In this document: one piece after another, positions 1 to 8,801 of the stretch
How the letters are laid out: each line of letters opens with the position of its first letter
Numbering within the stretch: the first letter of the stretch is position 1
Assembly (NCBI GenBank): GCA_020635115.1
Contig: JACKAK010000003.1
Coordinates: 389,264-453,263 of the forward strand
Length of the DNA stretch: 64,000 bases
Direction: 5' to 3'
DNA from: Halobacteriovoraceae bacterium
GTDB lineage: Bacteria; Bdellovibrionota; Bacteriovoracia; Bacteriovoracales; Bacteriovoracaceae
Notes under the pieces: generated by a model
What the model saw: the letters and a program-made list of their open reading frames with translations, nothing else
The model's database searches: none
Told to the model about the DNA's origin: nothing
Translations under genes and position numbers: made by a program

Positions 1-727
1 GTATAATATATAAATTGCTTGAAGATTGATATTTTCCAATCTGAGAGCAAATATCAATAATTTTTTCTCTCACCTCATCTCCGACATAGGGGTAAGCATA
101 GAAAAAAATATAATCTTGAGCGCAGCCTCTTTTAGACATCATGACACTCGCAACTGGAGAATCAAGCCCTCCTGAAATTAAAGTTAAAATTTTTCCACTT
201 GTACCTACGGGCAATCCACCAATTCCTTGATACTTTTCACAGGTCATAAATGCCCCTTCATCTAATATAAAGATATTCACTCTGACTTCAGGTTTATGGA
301 CATCAACACTTGTATCTGGAACACTTTTTAGGAGATGATGACCAACATAACGAGATAATTCCATACTATCCATTTCAAAATTTTTATTTGAACGTTTTGT
401 CTCAACTTTAAATGTTGTTGGAGTCTTGACACTTTTGAAGAGCTCAATCGCGGCCTGGACAATTTCATCTTTATCCAGAGGGGTTTTGAGTGCCGGTTGT
501 ACACTTGAAATCCCAGGTATCTGAGTGATACATTCTATTTCCTCGCGAGAAATCTGAGCATTAATTGACAGAATGAATCTTTGGTTTAGTTTTTTTACTA
601 TCGTCTCACCGTCAAAAAGACCTCTACATTTTTTTGCCAAATGATTTCTAAGAGCTGTAAAATACAATCCCCTATTTCTTCCCTTTAACCATAATTCGTC
701 AATATTAACAACTAACCAGCTTTTCAT
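1..727 (-). CDS. thiI: ThiI, tRNA 4-thiouridine sulfurtransferase (3' end cut by window edge)
   Basis: The first 242 codons of ThiI are present; the C-terminus lies outside the window. ThiI adenylates U8 of tRNA and inserts sulfur to make 4-thiouridine; it can also supply sulfur for thiazole synthesis. I translated the minus strand by hand. A THUMP-type RNA-binding region spans about residues 60-165, then comes GGLPVGTSGK and the PP-loop SGGLDS at residues 185-190, the ATP-pyrophosphatase signature of this family. The ATG overlaps the stop codon of the upstream cysteine desulfurase gene (TAATG), so the two are probably translationally coupled. Whether the rhodanese extension found in some ThiI proteins is present cannot be seen. 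Confidence 0.93.
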   Translation of the reverse strand, partial: MKSWLVVNIDELWLKGRNRGLYFTALRNHLAKKCRGLFDGETIVKKLNQRFILSINAQISREEIECITQIPGISSVQPALKTPLDKDEIVQAAIELFKSVKTPTTFKVETKRSNKNFEMDSMELSRYVGHHLLKSVPDTSVDVHKPEVRVNIFILDEGAFMTCEKYQGIGGLPVGTSGKILTLISGGLDSPVASVMMSKRGCAQDYIFFYAYPYVGDEVREKIIDICSQIGKYQSSSNLYII

Positions 728-1836
728 TAATTTCTCTTTTGTGCTAAATTTTTTAGTTCACAATATATTTGATTAAGTTCACTTATAAATGTTTCAACTT
801 CCTGAGTTGTCGTTTGATGTGATAATGAAACTCTTAAAACATTTTTGTGAAACTTAGATTCAATCTTATAAAAATGAAAAATTTCATTATCACCCTTTAT
901 TCTGGAAGAACAGGCAGAAGTAGAGGAGACAAATATTTCCTTTTGCTCTAAGTGACGAAGAAGTAAATCGCTGCTTACCATTGGTAAAATTAACATCAAT
1001 ATAAAAGGTGAAGTCTCTTCTAGCTTATAGGGAAAGATGGCCTGCTGGATATTTTCTCTCATGAGAGAATTTAACTCTGTGATTCGGTTAAAATGTTTTG
1101 CATACAAGTTTTTGGCCACGTCACAAGTTTTAGAAAAAGAAAAAATAAGGGGAGCATTTATGGTTGAAGAACGTAGTCCATTTTCCTGCCCTCCTCCATA
1201 AATGAAGGGGTGAAATTTATCAGGATTTTTTAACCATAAAGATGAAATCCCTTTAGGGGCCCCTATTTTATGGCCACTCACGCATAGAGAATCTATATTC
1301 ATTTTTCTTAGATTAATATCATATTTGCAAAATGATTGGACTGCATCCACGTGAATATGGCAATGTGGCAACTTATCCTTAATACCTTTAGAAATCTGCT
1401 CAATATTGTAGAGATAACCTGATTGTCCATCAACATGACAAATCGTAAAAATATCAGGCCCTTTTTCGACAACGGAATTTATGATTTCTTGATGGTTTGA
1501 CCATGAAACAATTTCAATAAGCTCATCAAACCAATGTCGTGCAGCTTTGAGAGTGCCTGGATGATCTCCTCTAAGAATGCAAGCTTTTGAGAGGTGTTTT
1601 TGTGAAAAAATAAAGTTATTAGATTCAGTGGCAGAAGAAGTGAAAATTATTTCACCTTGTCCTGCTGATATTGTTTTTTTGAATTGATTTCTAACTGTGT
1701 CACATTTTTTTAGAAGATTTTTTCCAAGGCAATGTTTGGCGGCCGGATTTGCAAAATCTAGATTAAGAGACTTACAATATATTTCAAGGGCCTCTGGCAA
1801 AATTGGTGTAGCAGCAGCATGGTCTAAATAGATCAT
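727..1836 (-). CDS. Cysteine desulfurase (IscS/NifS family)
   Basis: PLP-dependent enzyme of 369 aa that takes sulfur from cysteine and passes it on as a persulfide. It starts with YLDHAAATP, typical of the family. The PLP lysine is in SGHK (K190) and the catalytic loop cysteine in SSTSACSS (about C309). It lies directly upstream of thiI with a 1-base overlap, so ThiI is its likely sulfur acceptor. I chose the ATG at 1836 because AGGA lies 6 bases upstream. The longer frame begins with TTG at 1869 and has a TATAAT hexamer at 1871-1876, so transcription would start too late to include it. At 369 aa it is shorter than housekeeping IscS (about 400 aa), and no isc/suf genes are adjacent. Confidence 0.9.
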   Translation of the reverse strand: MIYLDHAAATPILPEALEIYCKSLNLDFANPAAKHCLGKNLLKKCDTVRNQFKKTISAGQGEIIFTSSATESNNFIFSQKHLSKACILRGDHPGTLKAARHWFDELIEIVSWSNHQEIINSVVEKGPDIFTICHVDGQSGYLYNIEQISKGIKDKLPHCHIHVDAVQSFCKYDINLRKMNIDSLCVSGHKIGAPKGISSLWLKNPDKFHPFIYGGGQENGLRSSTINAPLIFSFSKTCDVAKNLYAKHFNRITELNSLMRENIQQAIFPYKLEETSPFILMLILPMVSSDLLLRHLEQKEIFVSSTSACSSRIKGDNEIFHFYKIESKFHKNVLRVSLSHQTTTQEVETFISELNQIYCELKNLAQKRN

Positions 1837-1930
1837 TTCGTATCCTAAAATTGATTGGACATACTGCAATATTATACTTTTATTGTCAAATTCTCATTGA
1901 TCAAGATAAATATTATTTAATAAAGGAGAG

Positions 1931-2029
1931 CTAGAGATCGTCTTCAAATCCATCAAGAAGAGCTTCCAAATCATCATCGTCATCATTTTCTTCTGTTAAT
2001 GAATTTTGGTTTTCTTCAGATGTAAAAAA
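1931..2029 (-). other. Out-of-frame acidic tail of the receiver gene
   Basis: In the +1 frame relative to the receiver, the minus strand reads open from the T6 run to a stop at 1931 and encodes a tail rich in Glu and Asp, containing ENDDDDDLEALLDGFEDDL. The upstream part of that frame overlaps the receiver and looks like shadow coding, so this is best read as the receiver's own C-terminus displaced by one base. Sequencing error in the homopolymer, a real indel and programmed frameshifting all remain possible. Confidence 0.55.
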
Positions 2030-2384
2030 TTTTGTTTGCTGTAGATAATAATTCATCCATGTTAAAAGGTTTTGTAAGAATACCTGCAACTTTAATTTTG
2101 TTTCTCTCAACAAAATTTTCATCTACTTTTCCGCTAATTAAAACGATGGGTAAATTTGGATTAAGTTGGTTTTCATCACTTTTAATAAACTGCAAAATCG
2201 GTGTTGAGGGACCTTCTTCTAAAAATATGTCCAGAAATATTCCATCAAACTTTTCTTGTTTCAAAAGTTCAATACAATCATCTGCTCTATCTGCAAGAAG
2301 TGCTCTATGCCCGCCTTCTTCTAAAGCCTCTTTCACGAGTTCAAGTATATCAATAGTGTCATCAACAATTAAAATATTGGCCAT
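2016..2384 (-). CDS. Single-domain response regulator (receiver), probably frameshifted at its C-terminus
   Basis: A 122-aa CheY-like receiver. The acidic pocket is in LIVDD at the N-terminus, the phospho-accepting Asp is in IFLDIF near residue 52, and the conserved Lys is in LTKPF near residue 106. No output domain follows. The frame stops just after a run of six T (minus strand; 2024-2029 on plus). Removing one T continues the protein into a very acidic tail that ends at 1931, so the present stop may be a frameshift. The receiver resembles the N-terminal domain of the receiver-HD protein at 58174-59241 (both have an IS-G-V-ENF segment and AGIL-KP). No kinase gene is adjacent. Confidence 0.85.
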   Translation of the reverse strand: MANILIVDDTIDILELVKEALEEGGHRALLADRADDCIELLKQEKFDGIFLDIFLEEGPSTPILQFIKSDENQLNPNLPIVLISGKVDENFVERNKIKVAGILTKPFNMDELLSTANKIFYI

Positions 2385-2423
2385 GTTTGATTTTATGTTT
2401 TTATAGTTTTAAGGTAAAGAGAA

Positions 2424-2453
2424 ATAAGATACCGGCAAAAACCGGTATCTTAT
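2424..2453 (-). terminator. Hairpin terminator after acnA
   Basis: A perfect 12-bp stem (ATAAGATACCGG paired with CCGGTATCTTAT) with a 6-base loop lies 8 bases past the aconitase stop. On the minus strand the stem is followed by TTTCTCTTT, fitting intrinsic termination of acnA before the receiver gene. Confidence 0.75.
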
Positions 2454-2460
2454 ATTAATG

Positions 2461-5124
2461 CTATTTTAAATTTCTCAGAACGTAATGAAGAATTCCTCCA
2501 TTTTTGAAATAATTCAGCTCATCTTCCGTATCTAATCTAGACAACAGTTCTACAGATTGAGTTTGTCCGTTGCTGTTTTTAATTGTGAGTTCAAATTTCA
2601 TTTTTGGGGCCAACTCTCCAACTTGCTTTAGAGAGAGTATCTCTTCACCTTTTAAAGCTAAAGTTTTTCTATCCACTCCATTAGGAAATTGAAGTGGTAA
2701 TATACCCATTCCAATAAGATTTGAGCGGTGAATTCTTTCAAAAGACTCACAGATAACTGCTTTTACCCCTTGCAAGCGAGTCCCTTTGGCGGCCCAATCT
2801 CTTGAAGATCCTGTTCCGTATTCTTTACCCGCAATCACAATAAGAGGAGTACCATCTGCAATATATTTCATCGCAGCGTCATAAATAGACAATGTCTCTC
2901 CATTTGGGATGTACTTGGTATATCCCCCTTCAACACCAGGAACCATTTCATTTTTAATACGAATATTTGCAAATGTTCCTCTCATCATAACTTCGTGATT
3001 ACCTCGACGAGAGCCATAAGAGTTAAAATCTTCAGGAGTCACATTTCTCTCTGTAAGATACTTTCCAGCAGGGCCATTTTTGGCAATCGAACCAGCTGGT
3101 GAAATGTGATCAGTTGTAACAGAGTCACCTAAGAGGGCCAAAATGCGTGCATCTTTAACTTCAAAACTGGATCTTGCACCTTCTGTGATATCATCAAAAA
3201 ATGTCGGGTTTTGGATGTAAGTCGATTTTTCATCCCATTTGTAGCTGTCACCTGTAGGAGCTGCAATCTCTTTCCACAATTTGTCCCCATCAAAAACGTT
3301 TGAGTAACGTTTTTTATACATTTCTGAATTAAGATGTTTGTGAATGACTTCTTCTATTTCAGCATTTGATGGCCAAATATCTTTCATAAAAACATCATTT
3401 CCGTTTTTATCCTTTCCAAGGGCCTGTTTGTTGAGATCAACCAGCATGCTACCTGCAAGAGCATAAGTGACAACAAGTGGAGGAGAGGCCAGGTAATTTG
3501 CTTTTACATCTGGCGAAATTCTTCCTTCAAAGTTTCTGTTTCCAGAAAGAACTGCAGTCGCCACCAGGTTATTTCCATTTATACTTTTTGAAATTGGAGT
3601 TGGTAGTGGGCCAGTGTTACCGATGCAAGTAGTGCACCCATAACCAACCAAGTTAAATCCAATTTTGTCTAAATATTCTTGTAGACCAGATTCTACGAGA
3701 TAATCAGTTACAACTTGCGAGCCGGGAGCTAGAGACGTTTTAACCCAAGGTTTTGATGTAAGACCTTTCTCGACGGCCTTTTTAGCGACAAGACCAGCTG
3801 CAATAAGTACGCTTGGATTAGAAGTGTTTGTACAAGAAGTTATTGCGGCCACGACAACATCACCATGTGAAATCTTGTAATTTTCTCCCTCAACATCATA
3901 TTCTTTTGTAAGATCATTTCCATTAACTTTAAAAACACTATCCATCGTCTGTTTAAAAGCACTTACAGAATCTGTTAGTTCTATTTTATCTTGCGGACGT
4001 TTTGGCCCGGAAATACAAGGATTGATTGTAGACAGATCTAACTCAACAATGCTTGAAAAAACAGGGTCTGGATCATTTTCATAGGCCCATAGACCTTGTT
4101 TTTTAGCATAGGCTTCAACCAGTGCAACTGTTTGGTCATCACGGCCAGAGAATTTTAGATAATCAATAGTTTTCTCATCAATTGGAAAGAACCCACAGGT
4201 TGCACCATATTCAGGGGCCATATTGGCCAGAGTTGCTCTGTCGGCCAGAGATAAATCTCGCATACCTGGCCCATAAAATTCGACAAATTTTCCAACCACT
4301 CCATGTTCTCTTAACTTTTGGACAACATTGAGAACTAGATCAGTTGCAGTCATTCCTTCTTTGAGTCGGCCATTGAGTTTAAAACCAACAACTTCAGGTA
4401 TGAGCATTGTTACAGATTGCCCTAGCATTGCGGCCTCAGCTTCAATACCGCCAACTCCCCATCCAAGGACTGATAAACCATTGATCATGGTTGTATGACT
4501 ATCAGTTCCAACAAGGGTATCTGGATAGGCCATAGTTTTTCCATCAACTTCACTTGTCCAAACTACGTTTGCGAGGTATTCTAAATTGACTTGGTGAATA
4601 ATTCCCGTACCAGGAGGAACAACTCTAAAGTTTTTGAAAGCTTGTTGCCCCCACTTTAGAAAATTATATCTCTCTTCATTTCTTTGGTATTCTATTGCGA
4701 CGTTTTTCTCAAATGCATCTTTTGTTCCGAAGTGTTCAACTTGAACAGAATGGTCGATAACTAAATCAACTGGAGTCTGTGGATTAATCTTCTTGGCCTC
4801 GCCCCCTATTTTAACAATCGCCTCTCTCATGGCAGCAAGATCAACTACGGCCGGAACCCCTGTGAAGTCCTGCATTAATACTCTGGCCGGATAATATGAA
4901 ATTTCGTGATCAGACTTTTTTGTCTTGGCCCATTCGTTAATGGCCAGAACGTCGTCCCAAGTCACGCTCGTTCCATTTTCTTTTCTCAGTAAGTTTTCGG
5001 CCAATACCTTTAAACTTTTTGGTAGTTTATCAAGGTCACTTGCACCGGCCTTTTGTGCCTCTTTAAGGTCATAGTACTGATAATCTTTACCGTTAACAGT
5101 TAATGTTCTTTTTACGTCGGCCAT
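2461..5124 (-). CDS. acnA: Aconitate hydratase A
   Basis: TCA-cycle aconitase of 887 aa, the usual length of the AcnA/IRP1 family; interconverts citrate and isocitrate using a [4Fe-4S] cluster. The cluster cysteines are C431 in TSCTNTSNPS and C497/C500 in YGCTTCIGNTGP. The active-site segment VGTDSHTTMINGL is near residue 206, and the C-terminal swivel domain carries GSSRDWAAKG. The start follows GAGGTGAGAA. It is flanked by a hairpin terminator downstream and a TATAAT box upstream, so it is probably a single-gene transcript. GGCC is strongly over-represented in this gene, as in the other core genes here. Confidence 0.97.
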   Translation of the reverse strand: MADVKRTLTVNGKDYQYYDLKEAQKAGASDLDKLPKSLKVLAENLLRKENGTSVTWDDVLAINEWAKTKKSDHEISYYPARVLMQDFTGVPAVVDLAAMREAIVKIGGEAKKINPQTPVDLVIDHSVQVEHFGTKDAFEKNVAIEYQRNEERYNFLKWGQQAFKNFRVVPPGTGIIHQVNLEYLANVVWTSEVDGKTMAYPDTLVGTDSHTTMINGLSVLGWGVGGIEAEAAMLGQSVTMLIPEVVGFKLNGRLKEGMTATDLVLNVVQKLREHGVVGKFVEFYGPGMRDLSLADRATLANMAPEYGATCGFFPIDEKTIDYLKFSGRDDQTVALVEAYAKKQGLWAYENDPDPVFSSIVELDLSTINPCISGPKRPQDKIELTDSVSAFKQTMDSVFKVNGNDLTKEYDVEGENYKISHGDVVVAAITSCTNTSNPSVLIAAGLVAKKAVEKGLTSKPWVKTSLAPGSQVVTDYLVESGLQEYLDKIGFNLVGYGCTTCIGNTGPLPTPISKSINGNNLVATAVLSGNRNFEGRISPDVKANYLASPPLVVTYALAGSMLVDLNKQALGKDKNGNDVFMKDIWPSNAEIEEVIHKHLNSEMYKKRYSNVFDGDKLWKEIAAPTGDSYKWDEKSTYIQNPTFFDDITEGARSSFEVKDARILALLGDSVTTDHISPAGSIAKNGPAGKYLTERNVTPEDFNSYGSRRGNHEVMMRGTFANIRIKNEMVPGVEGGYTKYIPNGETLSIYDAAMKYIADGTPLIVIAGKEYGTGSSRDWAAKGTRLQGVKAVICESFERIHRSNLIGMGILPLQFPNGVDRKTLALKGEEILSLKQVGELAPKMKFELTIKNSNGQTQSVELLSRLDTEDELNYFKNGGILHYVLRNLK

Positions 5125-5162
5125 TTCTCACCTCATTGTTCTGAATAAATTTTGAATGAGGC

Positions 5163-5168
5163 ATTATA
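5163..5168 (-). promoter_or_regulatory. -10 box upstream of acnA
   Basis: A perfect TATAAT hexamer lies about 40 bases upstream of the acnA ATG on the minus strand. No good TTGACA match sits 16-18 bases further upstream, so only the -10 element is claimed. Confidence 0.45.
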
Positions 5169-5228
5169 CTTTAAGATTTGTGAAGTTACTAGACTACTTG
5201 CAAACTAGAGAGAAAGATACCAATAAAA

Positions 5229-5918
5229 TTAATAATGAACTCTGTCAGAAAGTAGGCTCCATTTCCCTCCGCCCTCTGAGCGAATGAGGTAACCATATGG
5301 ATGAAGTTTACGCCTTAAATTATATAAATGTACATCAACTGTCTTAGGATGAACAGTTGTGTCACCCCAAACTTTTGTGAGTATATCGCTCCTATTGATC
5401 ATTCTGGCCGGAGCAGAAAGAAATAAAGAGAGCATTTGGATTTGTTTAGACGTGAGGTTTTCTATTTTTTGCCCATCAAGAGTAAGTGTTCGGGGGCCAG
5501 CATCTATGATTGGTCTATTTTTTCCACTTAGGATATTTTCAATTTTTACCAATATCTCATTTTTTTTGAAGGGTTTGGTGAGGTAATCTAGTGCTCCTTC
5601 TGTGAAACAAAATCTCAAAGCATCGATATCGTCAATAGATGAAACAATTATAAAAGGTATACCAAGGATGGCCTCTGATTTGGCCTCTGTTAAATAGTTT
5701 ATAAAATTTCCATCTTTCAATAGTAAATCGGCAATGACAAGTTCAGGGGGCTTAATTTCATCATTTTCAACTTTTGAGATTTGACTGGAAAATTCTTCTA
5801 CTGTGTCAAAAAATGTAATCTCATAGCGAATAGACAGTATCTTTTCGTATACAAATCGACATTCGTCTTCATCCTCAAGGATCCATACATTTTGATGGTT
5901 AGCTAATTTGCGATCCAT
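5229..5918 (-). CDS. OmpR-type response regulator (receiver plus winged helix)
   Basis: A 229-aa DNA-binding regulator. The receiver spans about residues 8-125, with acidic residues in ILEDEDE, phospho-accepting Asp64 in VIADLLL and the conserved Lys in YLTKPFKK. The C-terminal winged helix (about 135-225) has the ILTKVWGD and KTVDVHLYNLRRKL segments of the Trans_reg_C family. The ATG follows GGAGATCTGA. The gene upstream on the same strand (6035-6772) is a kinase-like protein, separated by about 115 bases, so the two may form a two-component pair. Targets are not visible. Confidence 0.9.
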   Translation of the reverse strand: MDRKLANHQNVWILEDEDECRFVYEKILSIRYEITFFDTVEEFSSQISKVENDEIKPPELVIADLLLKDGNFINYLTEAKSEAILGIPFIIVSSIDDIDALRFCFTEGALDYLTKPFKKNEILVKIENILSGKNRPIIDAGPRTLTLDGQKIENLTSKQIQMLSLFLSAPARMINRSDILTKVWGDTTVHPKTVDVHLYNLRRKLHPYGYLIRSEGGGKWSLLSDRVHY

Positions 5919-6034
5919 TCAGATCTCCAGTCATAAATTGTTTTAGTCTTTCATTATAGGTAAAAATTCATACTTTTACTACATGATTTAGACTTATGAA
6001 CCTTAGGTCCTTTTAAAAATTAGATAGTTAAACG

Positions 6035-6772
6035 TTATTTTATAAGAATTTTCTTAGGCCAGTCATTTGCGTTAAGTTCTAATCCATTTTGTTTAAGTGC
6101 TATTTTCGCAACCTCTAAAGCATTTTGAATATCTTGATTCATTATACAATGGTCACTCAAATTTTCATCTGAATCAAAACAGATTGCTACACTATTTTCC
6201 TGTCTCTTAACAGTCATTTTTGTCTGGCCTAAGTGTCCTTTAACAAATTCTGTCAGTTGAGGACTATATAAACCATAGAGGACTACTAAGAGCTTGTGCA
6301 TTGGTAGGTCGAGGACTAGTGTGTTTAGATCTTCATCGATTTCAAATCGGATATGCTTAAAACCTTCCCAGTGATCGACATGTATAACAGAGATGACCTT
6401 ATCATGAACAGTTCTAAAATTATGTCTTTCATGATGATCATCAGAAGGTCGAATATAGTTTCTGGTGTCGATTATGACTTGTTCCATTTTTTGGATAGAA
6501 GTCTTCATTCTTTCAATATATTCCATGTCTTCAGTGCCCTTAAGTATGTCTTCTAACTCCTCTGAAATAAATTTAAGAACATGTACAGGACCAGCCATAT
6601 CGTGAACCATTAAAGTTGAAACTTGTCCTAGATCAGCAAGTTTTTCATCGAAATTTCTTTTTTCAAATTTACTTACTTCCTGACTAGAAAGCTCCGAATT
6701 ATTAATTTTCCTTAAAAATAAAATTATCAACACAATATTTATTACAACAGACAAACCCAATAACCAGGCCAT
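6035..6772 (-). CDS. Membrane-anchored histidine-kinase-like protein with degenerate catalytic domain
   Basis: A 245-aa protein with one N-terminal membrane helix (about residues 3-20) and a dimerisation/phosphotransfer-like helical pair. His57 sits in MVHDMAGPVHVL, which resembles the H-box of histidine kinases. The C-terminal 120 residues lie where an ATP-binding domain would be, but no N-box (N-x-x-x-N-A) or glycine-rich G-boxes can be seen. It may be a phosphotransfer protein or a pseudokinase that dimerises with a true kinase. It sits upstream of the OmpR-type regulator gene and is divergent from the chemoreceptor gene. AAGGATG precedes the ATG. Confidence 0.65.
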   Translation of the reverse strand: MAWLLGLSVVINIVLIILFLRKINNSELSSQEVSKFEKRNFDEKLADLGQVSTLMVHDMAGPVHVLKFISEELEDILKGTEDMEYIERMKTSIQKMEQVIIDTRNYIRPSDDHHERHNFRTVHDKVISVIHVDHWEGFKHIRFEIDEDLNTLVLDLPMHKLLVVLYGLYSPQLTEFVKGHLGQTKMTVKRQENSVAICFDSDENLSDHCIMNQDIQNALEVAKIALKQNGLELNANDWPKKILIK

Positions 6773-6902
6773 ATTTTCATCCTTTAAATACTTCCATCTA
6801 CATTTTATGCTAGAAAAAGTGGCGAACGCAAATTTTTATATTCAAAAAAAGCAAAGAGTTAACCTTTTGATAATATTAAGAATAACACAAGCTGAAAAAA
6901 AT

Positions 6903-6929
6903 TAAATATTAAAAATCATTGGCCGATAA
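6903..6929 (+). promoter_or_regulatory. Sigma-28 (FliA) promoter of the chemoreceptor gene
   Basis: TAAA at 6903-6906 is followed after exactly 15 bases by GCCGATAA at 6922-6929, a full match to the flagellar sigma-28 consensus TAAA-N15-GCCGATAA. It lies 48 bases upstream of the chemoreceptor ATG, and chemoreceptors are classic sigma-28 targets. Confidence 0.85.
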
Positions 6930-6977
6930 GTCAATCGAACAAATTGTTATAAAACCCTAACAAGAGAAGATGGAGTT

Positions 6978-8708
6978 ATGAAAAAGTCAGTCATTGAAAG
7001 CCAAATTATAAAGGTCATGACAACAATGGCAACTGTTCTATTGATGGTAACAGGTTTCTTAATGTATACCGCAAAAACCAAAATAGATATGGGTCATGAG
7101 AATGGCAAACTTTCCGAAAAATTGATCGCGTTCGGAAACGTAAAATCAACAGCGGCAAAAACAGTTTCAATATACGCTCAGCTTCTTGCTGGTGAAGGTA
7201 AAAATGGAATTGAGCTTCTAGAAAAAATTAAACAAACAAAAACTCTCTTTACGACTCAAAAAGATAAATTGCTTGAAGTTACTTCACCTGATAAACAATC
7301 TGAAGTTTTAGAAATCTCTACAATTTATGAAAGTTTAAATAAAACTGGGGAAGAGATGGCCTTTGCTTATATCAGTGAAGATAAAGAGACAGGTGCAACA
7401 AAGGGTAATGAATTTAAAAAACTTTCTCAACAAATGGAAGAGCATATTGAAAAAAGTACTGAAACAGTCAGTGCCTTTGTCAAAAATGCTACTTTAATGG
7501 GTATTCATGAAGCAGAAAAAGCTTGGAAAATTGCAATGTTTGTTATGATTTTTTGTGTGATTTCAGCAGTCATAATGATCAAATTCCTTTTAAATTCTGT
7601 TAGATCAGTTCTCGCCAATCAGGCCAGAGAGTTGAATGAAGAAAAAGAAAACCTAGAAAAAAGACTTACAAATATTGTTTCGAGACTTGGAACTAACTAC
7701 AGCAAGCTACAAGAAACGGTAAGTGATCTGGATGATTCTTCTAGTAATCTTTCAATGAGCTCAACTAAACAGGCATCAGCTACGGAAGAGGCCGTGGCGG
7801 CGATGGAAGAAATTGCGTCCATGGTCAAGCAAACCAGTGAAAATGGAAATTATTCACTTGAAGTTGCAAAAGAATGTCAGGATAAAGTACATGAGGGGCA
7901 AAGAGTTGTTGGTTCACTTGATATGGCCATGAATGAAATTAATAAATCAAACTCAGAGCTTAAAACAATTGTGAATCTCATTGATGAAATCTCTGCTAAA
8001 ACAAACGTTATTAACTCGATCGTTGTTAAAACAGAACTCCTCTCTTTTAACGCTTCGATTGAAGCAGCTCGAGCTGCTGAGTACGGAAAAGGTTTTGCCG
8101 TTGTTGCTGAAGAAGTTGGTAATCTAGCAAGATTAAGTGGTGAATCAGCTAAGGAAATTGAAGCACTTCTAGATGAGTCTTCAAAGAAAGTTGATGAAAT
8201 CGTTGGCAAAATTCAAACCAGAGTACATACAGGACAGGAAAGAAGTTCAGAATGTGTTAATGTTTTTGGAAAGATCAATGAACTCAGTTCAGGCCTCACA
8301 AATGTTGTAAACTCTATTTCTATAGCTTGTAATGAACAAACTAAAGGGGTTGACCAAACAACTGAGGCCATGAGTGATATTTCGAGAGCAACTCAAGATA
8401 ATTTAAAAATTACTAATGACACCTCTGGACTTTCAAATCTTGTGAAAAAAGAAATCGATGATCTTTCACAGACAATCATGGATCTACAATCTCTCATCGA
8501 TGAAACAGAAAAGGCCAAGAGTTTTACAGGTGACAGCAGTAATCATAATTCTCATCCTTCAAATCATGGTCAAGTGCTTAAATTTGAATCATCTCGAAAT
8601 CAAAAAAGAAAAGATGATACTTTAGATATAAGCGCAATTGCTCAAAATTTTAAACAGGCAGCTTCTTCCGGAGTAGTACCTTCTGCTGATGATGATCGTT
8701 TTGAATAG
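6978..8708 (+). CDS. Methyl-accepting chemotaxis protein
   Basis: A 576-aa transmembrane chemoreceptor. TM1 is about residues 13-30, a periplasmic mostly helical sensor follows, and TM2 is about 184-204. The long cytoplasmic coiled coil has the invariant hairpin tip near residues 345-380 (LLSFNASIEAARA and GKGFAVVAEEVGNLA), the site that binds CheA/CheW. I see no clear HAMP domain and no C-terminal CheR-tethering pentapeptide. The C-terminal 70 residues are polar and low-complexity. A sigma-28 promoter lies upstream, placing it in the motility regulon. The ligand is unknown. TGGAGTT precedes the ATG. Confidence 0.93.
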   Translation: MKKSVIESQIIKVMTTMATVLLMVTGFLMYTAKTKIDMGHENGKLSEKLIAFGNVKSTAAKTVSIYAQLLAGEGKNGIELLEKIKQTKTLFTTQKDKLLEVTSPDKQSEVLEISTIYESLNKTGEEMAFAYISEDKETGATKGNEFKKLSQQMEEHIEKSTETVSAFVKNATLMGIHEAEKAWKIAMFVMIFCVISAVIMIKFLLNSVRSVLANQARELNEEKENLEKRLTNIVSRLGTNYSKLQETVSDLDDSSSNLSMSSTKQASATEEAVAAMEEIASMVKQTSENGNYSLEVAKECQDKVHEGQRVVGSLDMAMNEINKSNSELKTIVNLIDEISAKTNVINSIVVKTELLSFNASIEAARAAEYGKGFAVVAEEVGNLARLSGESAKEIEALLDESSKKVDEIVGKIQTRVHTGQERSSECVNVFGKINELSSGLTNVVNSISIACNEQTKGVDQTTEAMSDISRATQDNLKITNDTSGLSNLVKKEIDDLSQTIMDLQSLIDETEKAKSFTGDSSNHNSHPSNHGQVLKFESSRNQKRKDDTLDISAIAQNFKQAASSGVVPSADDDRFE

Positions 8709-8801
8709 TTGATCTGTTTCTTATAAAATATATTTAATTTACTCATCTTTTTTAGAAAAACAACTTTGCCAATTGCGTAAACTCAGTTAGATTTCATTCT
8801 T

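Noticed and set aside
1931..2122. 63-aa minus-strand frame as an independent gene
   Set aside because: Its first half overlaps the receiver and reads as shadow coding; only the acidic end looks real, and it is explained as the receiver's displaced tail.
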